NCBI RefSeq assembly: GCF_022965805.1
Contig: NC_133104.1
Coordinates: 21,402,912 to 21,466,911 of the forward strand
From: Primulina eburnea
Lineage: Eukaryota > Streptophyta > Magnoliopsida > Lamiales > Gesneriaceae
Direction of reading: 5' to 3'
DNA length: 64,000 nt
The first letter of the stretch is position 1; the number at the start of each line of letters is the position of its first letter. The position numbers were made by a program, and so were the translations under genes. Below the pieces are notes generated by a model. The model was not told the origin of the DNA, did not search any database, and saw only the letters and a program-made list of their open reading frames with translations. Positions 35,431-47,621 of the stretch are shown here, in pieces.

Positions 35431-36313
35431 CAGCAGTGCACCCGCGGTCTTCATTTCAGCATTTTGAGTAGAATAGCCGTAGAGACACCGCACCCGCGGT
35501 GTAGTTGGTACCGCACCCGCGGTGAAGGCACCGCACCCGCGGTAATGTTAGCACCACACCCGCAGTCGTAATTTTCAGAGTTTTGGTGGGATTGCCGTGA
35601 GCTTAGCGCACCCGCGGTAAGGATTGGAGCGCACCCGCGGTCGCGCACATCAAAAGCACATTTTCGGATTTTAAGTGATATAATTGGATGATTGGTTCAC
35701 TTTTTCCTCATTCTTTCCTCCTCTTTCTCGATTTATGCTCTCAAGGGAAGCTAGGGTTTCCATTTTCTTTCTTTTCTTTCTTTGATTCAAGCTCTTAGTT
35801 GGTTTATTGTTGAGAGATCAATGTTCTTCTTGGTTCTAGAAAGTTAAGGTAAGCTTTTGGTGTTGTTTATTCTTGGTGTTGGGGTGAGAGATGATATGGG
35901 TTTGTTGATTTTGTTGGTTTTATGGGTTAATTGACATGGGTTTTTGGTTATTGAGATGTTGATGGTGAATTCATGGTTTATTGTTGTAGGATTTGTCCCA
36001 AGAGTATAGAATCAAGTGATCCAAGTGTAGTTGAAATTTCATCCTTTATGCTCACATGATATTATATGTATTATGTTTCAAATGTTTTAATGTGTTATTC
36101 CCTTCCATTTGATCCATATTATCTATTGATATATTTGATTGTATATTAGAGGCAATTGAATGCCTCAATTTGTAAAAAGGGAATACAAGAGATTAAAGCC
36201 TTCAAAGTGTTTGATGAAATGTCGAAGGGAGAGTTCAAATTGATTTATGGATTGATAGATACATAGTCAGAGATTGCATGCAATTAGTTGATCAACGACC
36301 ATAGGCTTATATC
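35431..36313 (+). repeat. F 5' LTR, left piece (5'-truncated)
   Basis: Aligns to the 3' LTR from 58748 onward, including the ACCGCACCCGCGGT array (35435-35642), the TTTCTTTCTTTTCTTTCTTTG tract and AGGCTTATATC. It ends with ATATC (36309-36313), the left duplicate of G. Confidence 0.85.
35435..35642 (+). promoter_or_regulatory. U3 array of ACCGC-ACCC-GCGGT units (element F, 5' LTR)
   Basis: About seven copies of ACCGCACCCGCGGT or the half-variant GCGCACCCGCGGT. In each, ACCGC and GCGGT pair around ACCC. It is the same unit as in G and H, although the LTRs are otherwise different. The 3' LTR copy is at about 58729-58938. Confidence 0.75.
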
Positions 36314-38427
36314 TGTGGGGACCCGGATGCTAATCATCTTCTTAATCATCGTTGGGATTTAATTATCAGTTCTAATAAATAGGGTCTAAAAATTTTTCTT
36401 TTTAAAATGTAAATGCGGAAGGTAATGGAATCTAAATAATATACATCTCAGTATAAAATACATTTCAGTATAAAAGTACACTACTGTTCAATCTAAGTCT
36501 AAGGTTCGGTTACTAAGTTCAAGTAATAAACCAAATCTACAGTAAGTCCGGAATCACCACGCTAACTCTTCTTCTCTCCTCATCCTCTTGACCCCGATCC
36601 AGCCCCACCTGTTGTCATGCACACATACAAAACAAGAAAACAGCCGGATAACTCCGGTGAGAATAAATCCCAGTATAAAACATGGTAAACATGCATATAC
36701 ACAAAGTAAATCATGAATTATTCTATCATGAATAAAACTAAAAGCAATAGGTTTCATAATCTATGAAATCAAATCAAATAAGCATGCAACTCGAATCTGA
36801 TAAACATGCAACTCAAATCAAATCATAAAAACATGCTATCATAACTGAAAGCAATAAAAACGGGTTTCATAGTCTATGAAACCACATCCATAAACGCATG
36901 CAGTTCTAGTCAAATCATGTCTAGACTCGACTCAACTATAACTCTAGGGATTCCGGGGTGAATAAGACGTCACTGTCTGTCACCTACCCTCCCAATCGGG
37001 GTGACGTACGTCTTATTCCTAGACTTCGGTCATATCTGTATCGAATAATCTACAATAGGAGGGTGTCTGCTCCTATGTAACGATACACCGAACATCTAGA
37101 AGTCTGACTATCTGTCAAACTTTCCTATCTCAAATGCAACGAATAAAATCTATAAACAAAGCATGTTCACTTCAAAAGATTTGAATATAAAGTCTATAAA
37201 CAAATCATAATCATATCAGAAGATAAACAATAATCAAGTATGTGATTTTATTGGGAAATTCAAATGAGATCTGATTTGAGTTATGTCTTCCCAGATATCA
37301 CATGAATTATACCTTCGTCGTCCCTGTCTGACGAAGACGAAGTCTGGTATTCCCATCTGTCCATATCAAATCTGAAATGACAATATCGAATACGCTGTAT
37401 CAGTGAATAACTCAATACACAATCTGTTCTGATCAATACTCAAATCGGTATACAATCTGATCCAAGTCAACAATATAACTATGAATCTCAATCAATATCA
37501 TGTCTGATCAATCTAAATCAATACTGAATCTGATCAATCTAAATCAACTGATGTTTCGACGGCATAACAATACAATCTGAGTAACCCCGTCAAACTGAAC
37601 ATCACAGATATAATTCTAAAACATATAATCAATACTGATATCACTCATAATCTCAACGATAACATAAATCTGATATCGAATCTCAGTCAATATCTTTCAA
37701 AAATCATAACAATTACAGAAACAGTCTGTTCTTTAATCTGACTTCAATTCCACAATGTCTACGGTAGCAGAAACGCCATATCTGGATCACATGCAATTCT
37801 AGCAACATTATATTCTCAAAACATCTCAAAACGTAACACAACTTACGTCCTTGTGTAGCTCGTGTCACGAGGAACTCAGAACTGAAGTCGGATTTGAATT
37901 CTGACGGACGGATTTCTCACAACCGCAACTCGAAAAGGCGGAAGGAAATTCTCTCAAAGCCTCGCCCCTTTCCACTGAATTTCTGATGATTTATCGTGTC
38001 AATCATCCATACATATACTGCATGCAAATTCTGAAACGTGGCATCATTTTTCATGCAACACGCATGACCGCGGGTGCGGTCGTGTCATGCATCGCGGGTG
38101 CGCTCATGCTTCGGCATGCTTATCATTTTCTAAAATGCAAGACCGCGTGTGCGCTCTGTTCTGTACCGCGGGTGCGGGGTTGGCACCGCGGGTGCGCTCT
38201 GGCTAGCACCGGGGGTGCGGTGATTCTTCGGTCTCACCTTTCAAAATTCCATTTTTAATGACCGCGGGTACACTCCTGTTCTGGGCGCGGGTGCGGTCTT
38301 GCCAACCCTATTTTCTCATGTCTTTTCTTCCCTCATTGCATGTCATGCATTCTCATATCTTCTGAGTCTCTCGTTAATGAAGATTGATAATCTTGGTTTA
38401 TCAATTCCATAATTCTTGGGCCTTACA
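36314..38427 (-). repeat. Element G 3' LTR
   Basis: On the plus strand it reads TGTGGGGACCCGG to GGGCCTTACA; on the minus strand it starts TGTAAGGCCCAAGAATT. It has the ACCGCACCCGCGGT array (38067-38304), an RY motif TGCATGCA (38019-38026) with a TATATG run next to it, and a hairpin in which one arm is mutated (36609-36616 against 36636-36643). Confidence 0.92.
38067..38304 (-). promoter_or_regulatory. U3 array of ACCGCACCCGCGGT units (element G)
   Basis: On the plus strand the units read ACCGCGGGTGCGGT and variants, about nine in all, some decayed (ACCGGGGGTGCGGT, ACCGCGTGTGCGCT). The 5' LTR copy is at about 53046-53278. Confidence 0.72.
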
Positions 38428-38465
38428 TTTCTCCCCCTCTTAGATCTGAGTTCGTCTTCGAACTC
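38428..38465 (-). promoter_or_regulatory. Pre-PPT hairpin and PPT of element G
   Basis: Plus-strand TTTCTCCCCCTCTTA (38428-38442) is the polypurine tract on the minus strand. GAGTTCG (38448-38454) and CGAACTC (38459-38465) form the stem, 20 nt from the LTR, with loop AAGA on the minus strand. Confidence 0.78.
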
Positions 38466-38986
38466 ATAAGTAATCAATTCAGATATATTAGTAGAAGTGT
38501 ATAATAGAGTTTAAATCACAACTCATCTCAATGAACCCGTTCTGAAATCTCTTTTTTTTTTTGTATCAATCTCTGATTTCACTCTGGAATAAGACTTAAT
38601 GAAGTATATTATCATAATACTTCTTAAACTAACTCTGACAGAATCAATCCTGCCATGTTGGTTATACAACATCCGTATAAACCAATCATAGTTCATAGCA
38701 AAACAATACTATTGACGGTTATCAATTCTGTTTATCCCGATCAAGGATATATTCAATCTTCCACTCCAAGTACCAAGCATCATCATCCGATGTTGGTTTG
38801 TCAAATCTGTCATTTCTGAGCTATCTTTATTCCTTTCTGAATCTTCTTTATAAGGGCTCTGTAGTACTCACTGTACAATGTGTCGTCTGTAACTATCTCA
38901 GTACTCTTTTGATAGCTATCACCACACAATCACCCATAAAGTAACAATACCTCATGTCAACTAGTGCTAGCATCCAGCACTACCGC
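38466..38986 (-). other. G interior: degenerate pol remnant, no frame
   Basis: No open frame and no motif I can call with confidence. By position it is the end of pol. It is broken by solo LTR I, whose left duplicate ACCGC is at 38982-38986. Confidence 0.4.
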
Positions 38987-40429
38987 TGTAGTAGCCCGAA
39001 TTCCAAATTGGGTAATTACGGATTAATGGTGATTAAGAAGGTTTAATGTGTAATTTTGACCGTGGTCATGATCGGACGGACCGAAGATGGTTCGGTAGCA
39101 CCGAAGAGTTCGGACGATCCGAAGTGGGTTCGGTGGATCCGATCATGAGGTGTCAAGAGTTGATCGACACGTCAGTTTGCATGCAAGTTCGGATGATCCG
39201 AAGTGTAGGTTCGGTGGATCCGATCATGAGGTGTCAAGAGCCGATGGACACGTGGGAGTTCGGACGTTCCGAAGTGGGTTCGGTGGATCCGAACATAGCC
39301 TATAAATAGTGCTCGGATTTCCTCATTTTGTATTGTCAATTCTTGAAGTTGTGTCTCATTTTGAAAGGTTTGGAAGGTTTCTAGGGTTAGTTTGTCGGTC
39401 GAGCGTTAGCCAAGAGCTGCCAGGATTAGTAGCGTAGTGACGCCTGAGTTACGAGGCAATCGACATCAAAGGGCTGTCGACGGACGAAGGTAAACCCTAA
39501 ACCTTTGGTAGTACTGGTTTTGCTAGTCGAGCATGGTAGTATTGTTCATTGGGTATGCTTTTGATGCGTAGGCTTGTTCTAGACCTGATTAGCGGTGTTG
39601 CGTAAGGCTAGGCTTGCTGTGATAGAGGTACGAAAGTACTATCCGAGATATCCTGGTCGAGTATACATCCTTATATGTGTTGCATGATTATGTAGTGCAT
39701 TGATATATGTCATATGATGCATGCTATTATGTCACGTTTTATGATGCATATTGCATTTCATGTTGAGCCGTATCTCCTTCGAGATAGCCTTTACTGTTGA
39801 GCTGTATCTCTTTCGAGATAAGCTATATCTTGTGGGGCCGCTCAGCCCTGTCTTGTCTTGTGGACGCATGGACACCGAGAGTACACAGTGGCCGACGGGT
39901 CCGGAGGGCTTCGGTGATCCGGGACATTTTAGGTCCACGTCTGTTCTTGTAGTGGATGCAGTGACCCAGAGGAGTACCGCGCGGCACTATCCACTTGGCG
40001 CCTCTAGACTGAGCATTTTGAGATCCTTTGTTACTCCTGTTTCTTGACTACCCTGGTATCATATCATAGCATGTGCATTTCATATAGGCTTGTATACTCA
40101 TGCTTTTGTACTGGGCGTTCTTATCGCTCACGTCCTCGGTTTTGTTTATCTTGGACACCCCATTCCCACGGGGCAGGCCTCAGGTTGGACAGCTCAGGAG
40201 GAGGAGGAGGAGGACGTTGAGTAGATGGTTGGTTTAGTTCTTCGATATCTTTTTGTTTCGATATGGTTGTACCGTATATTTCATTATATTTTGAGTTGTT
40301 CTGATTTCGATTGGGTTGTATAACTACTGTCGTTGGCCATATTTCCGCTGTTATCTCTGATTATTATTAATTAAGTTAATTGCATGCTTAGTTCTTCATT
40401 AGTAGGTGATTCTGGAACGGGTCACTACA
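38987..40429 (+). repeat. Solo LTR I, related to element A LTR
   Basis: 1443 bp, starting TGTAGTAGCCCG and ending GGTCACTACA, flanked by the perfect duplicate ACCGC (38982-38986 and 40430-40434). No PBS, PPT or interior is present, so it is a recombined solo LTR. It shares with A the TTCGGA/TCCGAA dyads, TATAAATAG (39301-39309), TACGAAAGTACTATCCGAGAT-type text, the TTGGACACCCC/GGGGCAGG block and the terminal CTGGAACGGGTCACTACA. Confidence 0.93.
39070..39295 (+). promoter_or_regulatory. Dyad array in solo LTR I (TTCGGACGATCCGAA, TTCGGTGGATCCGA)
   Basis: Repeats of GTTCGGACGATCCGAAGTGG and GGTTCGGTGGATCCGATC, including a 58-60 bp duplicated block (about 39130-39185 and 39210-39265). It ends about 5 bp before TATAAATAG, as in A. 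Confidence 0.7.
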
Positions 40430-40434
40430 ACCGC

Positions 40435-42981
40435 TCTCTGGATATCTTCCATATCTGGATAGTACACTCTGGCTATCCGTCAATCGGTGAAAAATTTGCG
40501 AAATAACGTATGGTATACTCTGCCATATGTGCAAAATAAATCACAATCACAATCTGATACATTTTATTGCCACATTTTGTGCAATCTGATCATTTCTTTG
40601 ACATCAATCTGTGTCATTTGCTCATGTTTGTACATCATCTTGTACAAACTGATAGATATAGATTGAACAATCTATCAATCACAATCATATCATATTTCAA
40701 TCTGGAGAAAATGGGGGGTAATTTCATTACGAAAGCCATAGAAATGCACTCCCATTTCTATTCAGAAACATACACATCTGTAATAATCTTCTGATTCTTG
40801 TCTTCATCTATTGGCAGTTTAGACATATCGGTACCAATTCTGTTAGTATTTCAGTATAAATTCTGTCACAACTGACTTAATCTGTCTATATCAAAACTGT
40901 CTGTTCGAATATCATACATTCTCAGTCACAAACATGACAACTGAAGTCACTACAGCGCATTTCTGACACTATCTGTTATTTCAACTTCGAATTATTCAGC
41001 ATAACAATCAGTTAGTAATAAAAATTAAAGAAGAAATACCTACCTGGTATTCGGCTCTGACTATCAATATCAATTCTGTTATACAATACTGAAACATTCT
41101 GATATCACAAGCTAGTCAATTTCATACAAAACACAAAATCATATATCTATTACTCTGATCGATGCTCCATTCTGATTATCAATCAAGATCTGAACATTCT
41201 GATCGCATTTCCGAATAGTTGTACCTCTCGAAACAACTCTGATACAATTGAACTGTATATATTCTCAACGGTTCACAACAATCTGTATCATATACGGATT
41301 CAAAACAACAGTAATATCAAATCAGATACAAAATATCAGTAACCTATACAGATCTAGTGAGTTCAGTGAACTCATAAAACAATGATTTCTGGTAAATATC
41401 TTCATGTCATTCTGATCAACTGCTATATCTTATCTGCAAATAAAATGTGCTCCTAAATAATATAAGATATCACGAATACTGATTTAGAACAATAACAATA
41501 CTCAGCAGATATAAAGCAATAATCGAATAAAATAATCTGCCAAATCAGACCCAATAATTTCTGACATTTCTAATATTTCTGATCTCCATATCTTTCAGTC
41601 ACTGATCATAACCCCAACTGTGTCAAAGTCAATCTGTATACTAATTCCAGATATCCTCTACTCTGAATACAATCTGTTTCAAGCGGAATTCTGATCTGAA
41701 TAGTTTTTGTATACAATAATCCTAAATCTCAGAATATTCACTACAATCTTCAAATATTCAATTCTTTCAATTCGGTATGTATTATTCTGTATATTCAATA
41801 TCATTCTGTACTGAATCTAACATACAAACCATTCCTAATCTCCATTCAATTTCTAAAGTCTGTCTTTTTGAGATCACACAAATCTGAAATCTTATCTAGG
41901 CAAACATCAACCAACTCATATATCACTGGCAAATCTGCCAATGCTAGGCTCGATTTCAGTGGATCTACTGAATACATAAGGATGCAATCTTCTCCTTTCT
42001 GTACTAATCGAGTCATATACAATACAGATATCAAAGGAATTCTAAATCTAGAATCCTTATCGTGGTATCTCCACTGATCAGTCATCTCTGGTCTGACTCT
42101 TACCATTTCTGGAAAAAATTCTACAATATGTCCGTACTTGTTCAGCATATACATATCAATAATGCGTTCAAATCAGAAAACACAAGTACATCATAATCTA
42201 TCTCTATTTCATTCTCATCTTACTGTAGTATACAATATATACAGAAATCTCTGATATCAACATTTCCTCAACAAGCAAGGACATCAATACTACAGTACAT
42301 ACAAACCCAACAGATACAGCATATCTCCATGCAACTCAGTCAAAGATATTCTTAACAAATGCATTAGTATATATCAATACATATGCAATATAATCATAAA
42401 GAATAGTACCTGTTGTGAATTCTGGATCTGTGTTTTCAATTGAACTCTGTTCCTTACAATCTTCGGGAACGCTTCTGGGGACAGAATTTAGCAAAGTGTC
42501 CCGGCTGTCCACAAATATTGCATCTACCAGTCACTCCCTGGCATTGCTCGGTGGGATGTCTCCCTCCGCAACTCCTGAAATACACTCCAGTATGGCTTGG
42601 ACCAGAAACGCTGGAGCTAGATGAACCGCTTTCTAGCTTCTTGAATGGCTTCTTCCAAGATTTCAGCAAATCTTGCTTTCCACTCGTACTGCCTCGATCA
42701 AATCTGAGAGGGGACGTCTCCTCTGATCATATATCTCTGATCCAGACTCGGTTCTAATTCAGGCTTAACAATTACATGCTGCAATCAACTCAGATAACAA
42801 ACAACATGTAATAGGGAAAGCAATAACTCATGCTAGCACACATCATATAAATCAACATTGATATAAATCTCATGCTAGCAATCACATGCAAGGAAGAAAA
42901 TTCAATCTACTCCGCTCATTCTCTACTATCTCATTCTAAAGGATCTATCAATTCTAACTATCTCAATCTAAAGGATCTATC
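40435..42981 (-). pseudogene. G interior: gag/pol scraps
   Basis: Minus-strand remnants: 42454-42669 is a Gag tail with two knuckles (CGGRHPTEQC; CNICGQPGHFAKFC) ending QKRSRRL-stop, and 41846-42154 matches the protease-RT linker (RVRPEMTDQWR, DSRFRIPLISVLYMTRL, VDPLKSS). The Gag N-terminus is absent: near 42715 the leader joins directly to the FDRGSTS region. The rest (40435-41845) has no frame. Tail and linker share abnormal residues and the stop with element H. Confidence 0.8.
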
Positions 42982-42993
42982 GCTCTGATACCA
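42982..42993 (-). other. Primer binding site of element G
   Basis: Minus-strand TGGTATCAGAGC, 5 bp from the LTR end at 42999. Confidence 0.88.
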
Positions 42994-42998
42994 TCTGT

Positions 42999-44108
42999 TG
43001 TGAGGACCCGGACGCTAATCATCTTCTTAATCATCGTTGAGATTTAATTATCAGTTCTGATAAACAGGGTCTAAAAATTTTTCTTTTTAAAATGTAAATG
43101 CGGAAGGTAATGGAATCTAAATAATATACATCTCAGTATAAAATACATTTCAGTATAAAAGTACACTACTGTACAATCTAAGTCTAAGGTTCGGTTACTA
43201 AGTTCAAGTAATAAACAAATCTACAGTAAGTCCGGAATCACCACGCTAACTCTTCTTCTCTCCTCATCCTCTTGACCTCGATCCAGCCCCACCTGTTGTC
43301 ATGCACACATACAAAACAAGACAACAGCCGGATAACTCCGGTGAGAATAAATCCCAGTATAAAACATGGTAAACATGCATATACACAAAGTAAATCATGA
43401 ATTATTCTATCATGAATAAAACTAAAAGCAATAGGTTTCATAATCTATGAAATCAAATGAAATAAGCATGCAACTCGAATCTGATAAACATGCAACTCAA
43501 ATCAAATCATAAAAACATGCTATCATAAGTGAAAGCAATAAAAACGGGTTTCATAGTCTCTGAAACCACATCCATAAACGCATGAAGTTCTAGTCAAATC
43601 ATGTCTAGACTAGACTCAACTATAACTCTAGGGATCCCGGGGTGAATAAGACGTCACTGTCTGTCACCTACCCTCCCAATCGGGGTGACGTACGTCTTAT
43701 TCCTAGACTTCGGTCATATCTGTATCGAATAATTTACAATAGGAGGGTGTCTGCTCCTATGTAACGATACACCGAACGTCTAGAAGTCTGACTATCTGTC
43801 AAACTTTCCTATCTCAAATGCAATGAATAAAAACTATAAACAAAACATGTTCATTTCAAAAGATTTGAATATAAAGTCTATAAACAAATCATAATCATAT
43901 CAGAAGATAAACAATAATCAAGTATGTGATTTTATTGGGAAACTCAAATGAGATCTGATTTGAGTTATGTCTTCCCAGATATCACATGAATTATACCTTT
44001 GTCGTCCCTGTCTGACGAAGATGAAGTCTGGTATTCCCATCTGTCCATATCAAATCTGAAATGACAATATCGAATACGCTGTATCAGTGAATAACTCAAT
44101 ACACAATC
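42999..44108 (-). repeat. G 5' LTR, piece cut by H (3' part of the LTR)
   Basis: On the plus strand it starts TGTGAGGACCC. It contains GGGATCCC (43631-43638) and the intact hairpin CTGTTGTC (43293-43300)/GACAACAG (43320-43327). It ends with CAATC (44104-44108), H's left duplicate. Confidence 0.9.
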
Positions 44109-46391
44109 TGTAAGGCCCAAGAATTACAGAATCGATAACCAAGATTATTAATCATTATTAACGTGAGACTCGGAAGATATGAAAACGCATGACATGCAAT
44201 GAGAGAAGAAAAGACATGAGAAAATAGAGTTTGCAAGACCGCACCAGCGCCCAGAACAGGAGTGCACCCACGGTCATGCAATGGTGGATTTTTGCAAGAA
44301 AGGCCGAAGCCACACCGCACCCGCGGTGCAACCAAGACCGCACCCGCGGTGCATGGACAGTAAGTTGGCAAGAAATTCCGTAGCATCGCCGCACCCGCGG
44401 TGCAAGAGGGACCGCACCTGCGGTAGTGACACCGCACCCGCGGTCTTGTACGTAGCGCACCCGCGGTTGTCAAAAGTCAGAAAATGAAGATAATGTCGAA
44501 GCATGAGCGCACCCGCGCTCCTGGAAGCACCGCATCCGCGGTCTCACGTGTTGCAAAAAAGGATGTGCCACGTTTCTTGCCATGCATGTAATATATATAT
44601 GTAGAAGGATTACACGTCTCCTTCTTCAGAAATCCAGAAAAAGGGTCGAATAGGAAAGATCCTTACGCCTTTTAGAATTGGATTTACGAAGAATCCGGGT
44701 ATCAGAATTCGAATCTGAACGCAGTATCGTGTTCCTCTCGATTAGAGCAAATCAAGGACGTAAGTTTTACTACGTTTTGAGATGTTTTAGAAATATCATA
44801 TTGTCAGAACTGAATATGATTCAGATATGGTGTTTCTGCTACAGTAGGTATTGTATAATCGAAGTCAGATTTAAGAACAGACTGTTTATACAATTGTTAT
44901 GAATTTTAGAAGATATTATCTGAGATTAAACACTGGAAGTGTATTATTCTTAATTCAAGAATAGAGAGATGATCATGCTTATGTGTTCTGGATAGATTAT
45001 TCAGTATGTTTATGAAGTCAGATCGAAGAAATTATACAGTATATTTATATTATGAATTTCAACCGATCCTGAGTTGAATTCAATAGATATGGACATACTA
45101 GAATTAGAAGAAGGATGTTATGGTATTGATTATCCCTTTAGATATGATATCTGTGATGTTGAGATTGACAGGGTTACAAGATTGTATTATTATACCGTTG
45201 AAACATCAGTTGATTCAGATTGATCAGATTCAGTTATGATTTCGATTATATCATGATATCATTGATATGAATCAGATTGTATATTGTTCAGATATTGATC
45301 AGATTATATACTGAGTTGAGTATTGATCAGAACAGCTTGTGAATTGAGTTATACATTGATTCAGTGTATTTGATATTGTCATTTCAGATTTGACATGGAC
45401 AGATTCGAGACTTCGTCTTCGTCAGACCAAGAAGACAAAGGTATAATTCATGTGATATTTGGGAAGAAACAACTCAATTGAGATCACTACTTGAGTTGCC
45501 CAATAAATCACATACTATATTCTTGTTTATGTTTTATATGATTATGCTTTGTTTACTGATTGTATTCATGCATTTAAGATAGGACAGTTTGGAGATCAGC
45601 CAGACTGCTAGACGTTCGGTGATATCACAGCTTAGGAGAAGATCACATCTCCTATTGTAGATGTGGATACAAATCAGACCGAAGTCTAGGAATAAGACGT
45701 ACAGTCACCCCGAGTGGTAGGGTAGGTGATAGATCGTCTTATTCACACCGCGATCCCTAGAGTTATAGATCGAGTCAAGTCTAGACATGATTTGATTAGG
45801 ACTTCATGATTATATGGATGTGGCTCCTAGATCATGGGACCCATCGTTATTGCTTCCAGTTGTGCTAGCCTGTTTTTATGATTTAGATCATTTATATGCA
45901 TGTTTATCTGATTTGAATTACATGCTTATTTGATTTATTTCATAGATTATGAAATATATTGGTTTATACAGGATCGCATGTTTTATGAATTAGTTTGTTT
46001 ATATACATGCTTACCATGTTTTATACTGGGATTTATTCTCACCGGAGTTATCCGGCTGGTGTCTTGTTTGTATGTGTGCATGACATCGGGTGAGGCAGGA
46101 TCGGGGTCAAGAAGATGATGAGAGAAGACGAGTTTAGCGTGGTGATTCCGGACTTACAGTAGATTGGATTGTACTACTAGAACTTTAGTAGTGAACCTTA
46201 GATTAGAATGTTGTACATTATTGTATTTTTAATACTGAATTGTATTTTTATATACAGACATGTATAGTATTTAGATTCCATTACCTTCCGCAGTTATAAT
46301 TTAAAAAGAAAAATGTTAGACCCTGTTTATCTGAACAGATAATTAAATCCCAACGATGATTAAGAACTTGATTAACGTCCGGGTCCCCACA
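44109..46391 (+). repeat. Element H 5' LTR
   Basis: Starts TGTAAGGCCCAAGAATT and ends GGGTCCCCACA. It has the array (44238-44542), CCACGTTTC, the RY motif CATGCATG (44581-44588) and TATATATA (about 44592-44599). The GATCCC block (45750-45757) has one mutation. The hairpin CTGGTGTC (46056-46063)/GACATCGG (46082-46089) is kept through wobble pairs. Confidence 0.92.
44238..44542 (+). promoter_or_regulatory. U3 array of ACCGCACCCGCGGT units (element H)
   Basis: About ten copies of ACCGCACCCGCGGT or near variants, irregularly spaced, about 50 bp upstream of the TATA region. The 3' LTR copy is at about 50243-50547. Confidence 0.75.
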
Positions 46392-46396
46392 ACAGG

Positions 46397-46408
46397 TGGT
46401 GTCAGAGC
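46397..46408 (+). other. Primer binding site of element H, variant
   Basis: TGGTGTCAGAGC, one base away from the standard site, 5 bp after the LTR end. Confidence 0.8.
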
Positions 46409-46719
46409 TATAGATCCTTTAGATTGAGATAGTTAGAATTGATAGATCTTTGAGACTGAGATAGTAGAGAATGAGCGGGGTAGATTGAATTTTCTTCCTT
46501 GCATGTGATTGCTAGCATGAGATTTATTATTATGTTGAATTACATTATGGGTGCTAGCATGATTTACTGTTTTCCCTATTACATGTTGTTTGTATCTGAG
46601 TCGATTGCAGCATGTAATTACTAAGCCTGGATCAGAACCGAGCCTGAATTAGAGGTATATGATCAGAGGAGGGCTGAGATAGATTATACAGATTGTACAT
46701 TGATTTGTTTGATATTCAG

Positions 46720-47621
46720 ATATACCGCCTCGGAGATTTCCAGAAAGGGGTAGTACTTCGTCTGAACAGATAGATGCATCAGAAACTCAGATAGAAATAA
46801 AGTTGGTAGAATTACAGTTATTCCAGCCGCCGATTTTGAGTGGTATCGAGACATCTGAAGACTGTCAGAACTGGTTGGATGACATAGAAATATTGTTTGA
46901 TTTCCTTGATTGTACAGATGAACAGAAAGTTAAACTGGTATTCCACCAGTTACGAGATGTTGCCAGAAGTTGGTGGATTACAATTAACGGAGTATTAGCA
47001 CAACGTGGTATTGTGATCACATGGGAAGTCTTCAAAGCTGAATTCTATCAAAGATTTTTCCCAGTTTCATACCGGGAGGACAAAAGAGCAGAATTTGAGA
47101 ATTTGAGACAAGGCCAATTGAATATTGATGAATATTCTGCGAAATTCTCTAATTTATTGCATTTTGTTCCTCATTTAGCTGGGAATGATGAAGCTGTAGT
47201 GAATCAGTTCATCAGAGGATTGAATTCAGAGGTAGTTGCATTGATGAATTTGCAACGACCTTATCATTTTGCTGACATCCTGAGTAGAGCAAAGAGAGCG
47301 GAGGCGAGTCTGATTAGACAGCTAGGGTGGTTGTGTGTGAAACAACCCCAGACATAGCAATCCCCTCTTCGATTTGATCGAGGCAGTACGAGTGAAAAGC
47401 AAGATTTGCTGAAAGCTCGGAAGAAGCCATTCAAGAAGATGGGAGGTGATTCATCTAGCTCTAGCGTTTCTTGTCCAAGCCATACTGAAGTGTATTGCAG
47501 GAGTTGCGGAGGGAGGCATCCCACCGAGCAATGCCAGGGAGTGACTGGTAGTTGTCATATCTGCAGACAGCCGGGACACTTTGCTAAAGTCTGTCCCCAG
47601 AAGTGTTCCCGAAGATTGTAG
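46720..47621 (+). pseudogene. Gag remnant of element H
   Basis: 46803-47357 is a Gag core ([54 protein letters not shown]) whose N-terminal start is damaged (ATACCGCCTCGG in place of an ATG start near 46723). A TAG at 47355-47357 and shifts separate it from 47406-47621, which has both knuckles (CGGRHPTEQC, CHICRQPGHFAKVC) and ends QKCSRRL-stop, essentially the ending found in G. It might still supply a partial Gag. Confidence 0.85.

Noticed and set aside
38987..40429. An intact element inside G
   Set aside because: Only one LTR with perfect flanking duplicates; no PBS, PPT or coding region.
44096..44504. TAGAV/APRVR repeat frames in H, G and F LTRs
   Set aside because: Translations of the ACCGCACCCGCGGT array, not proteins.
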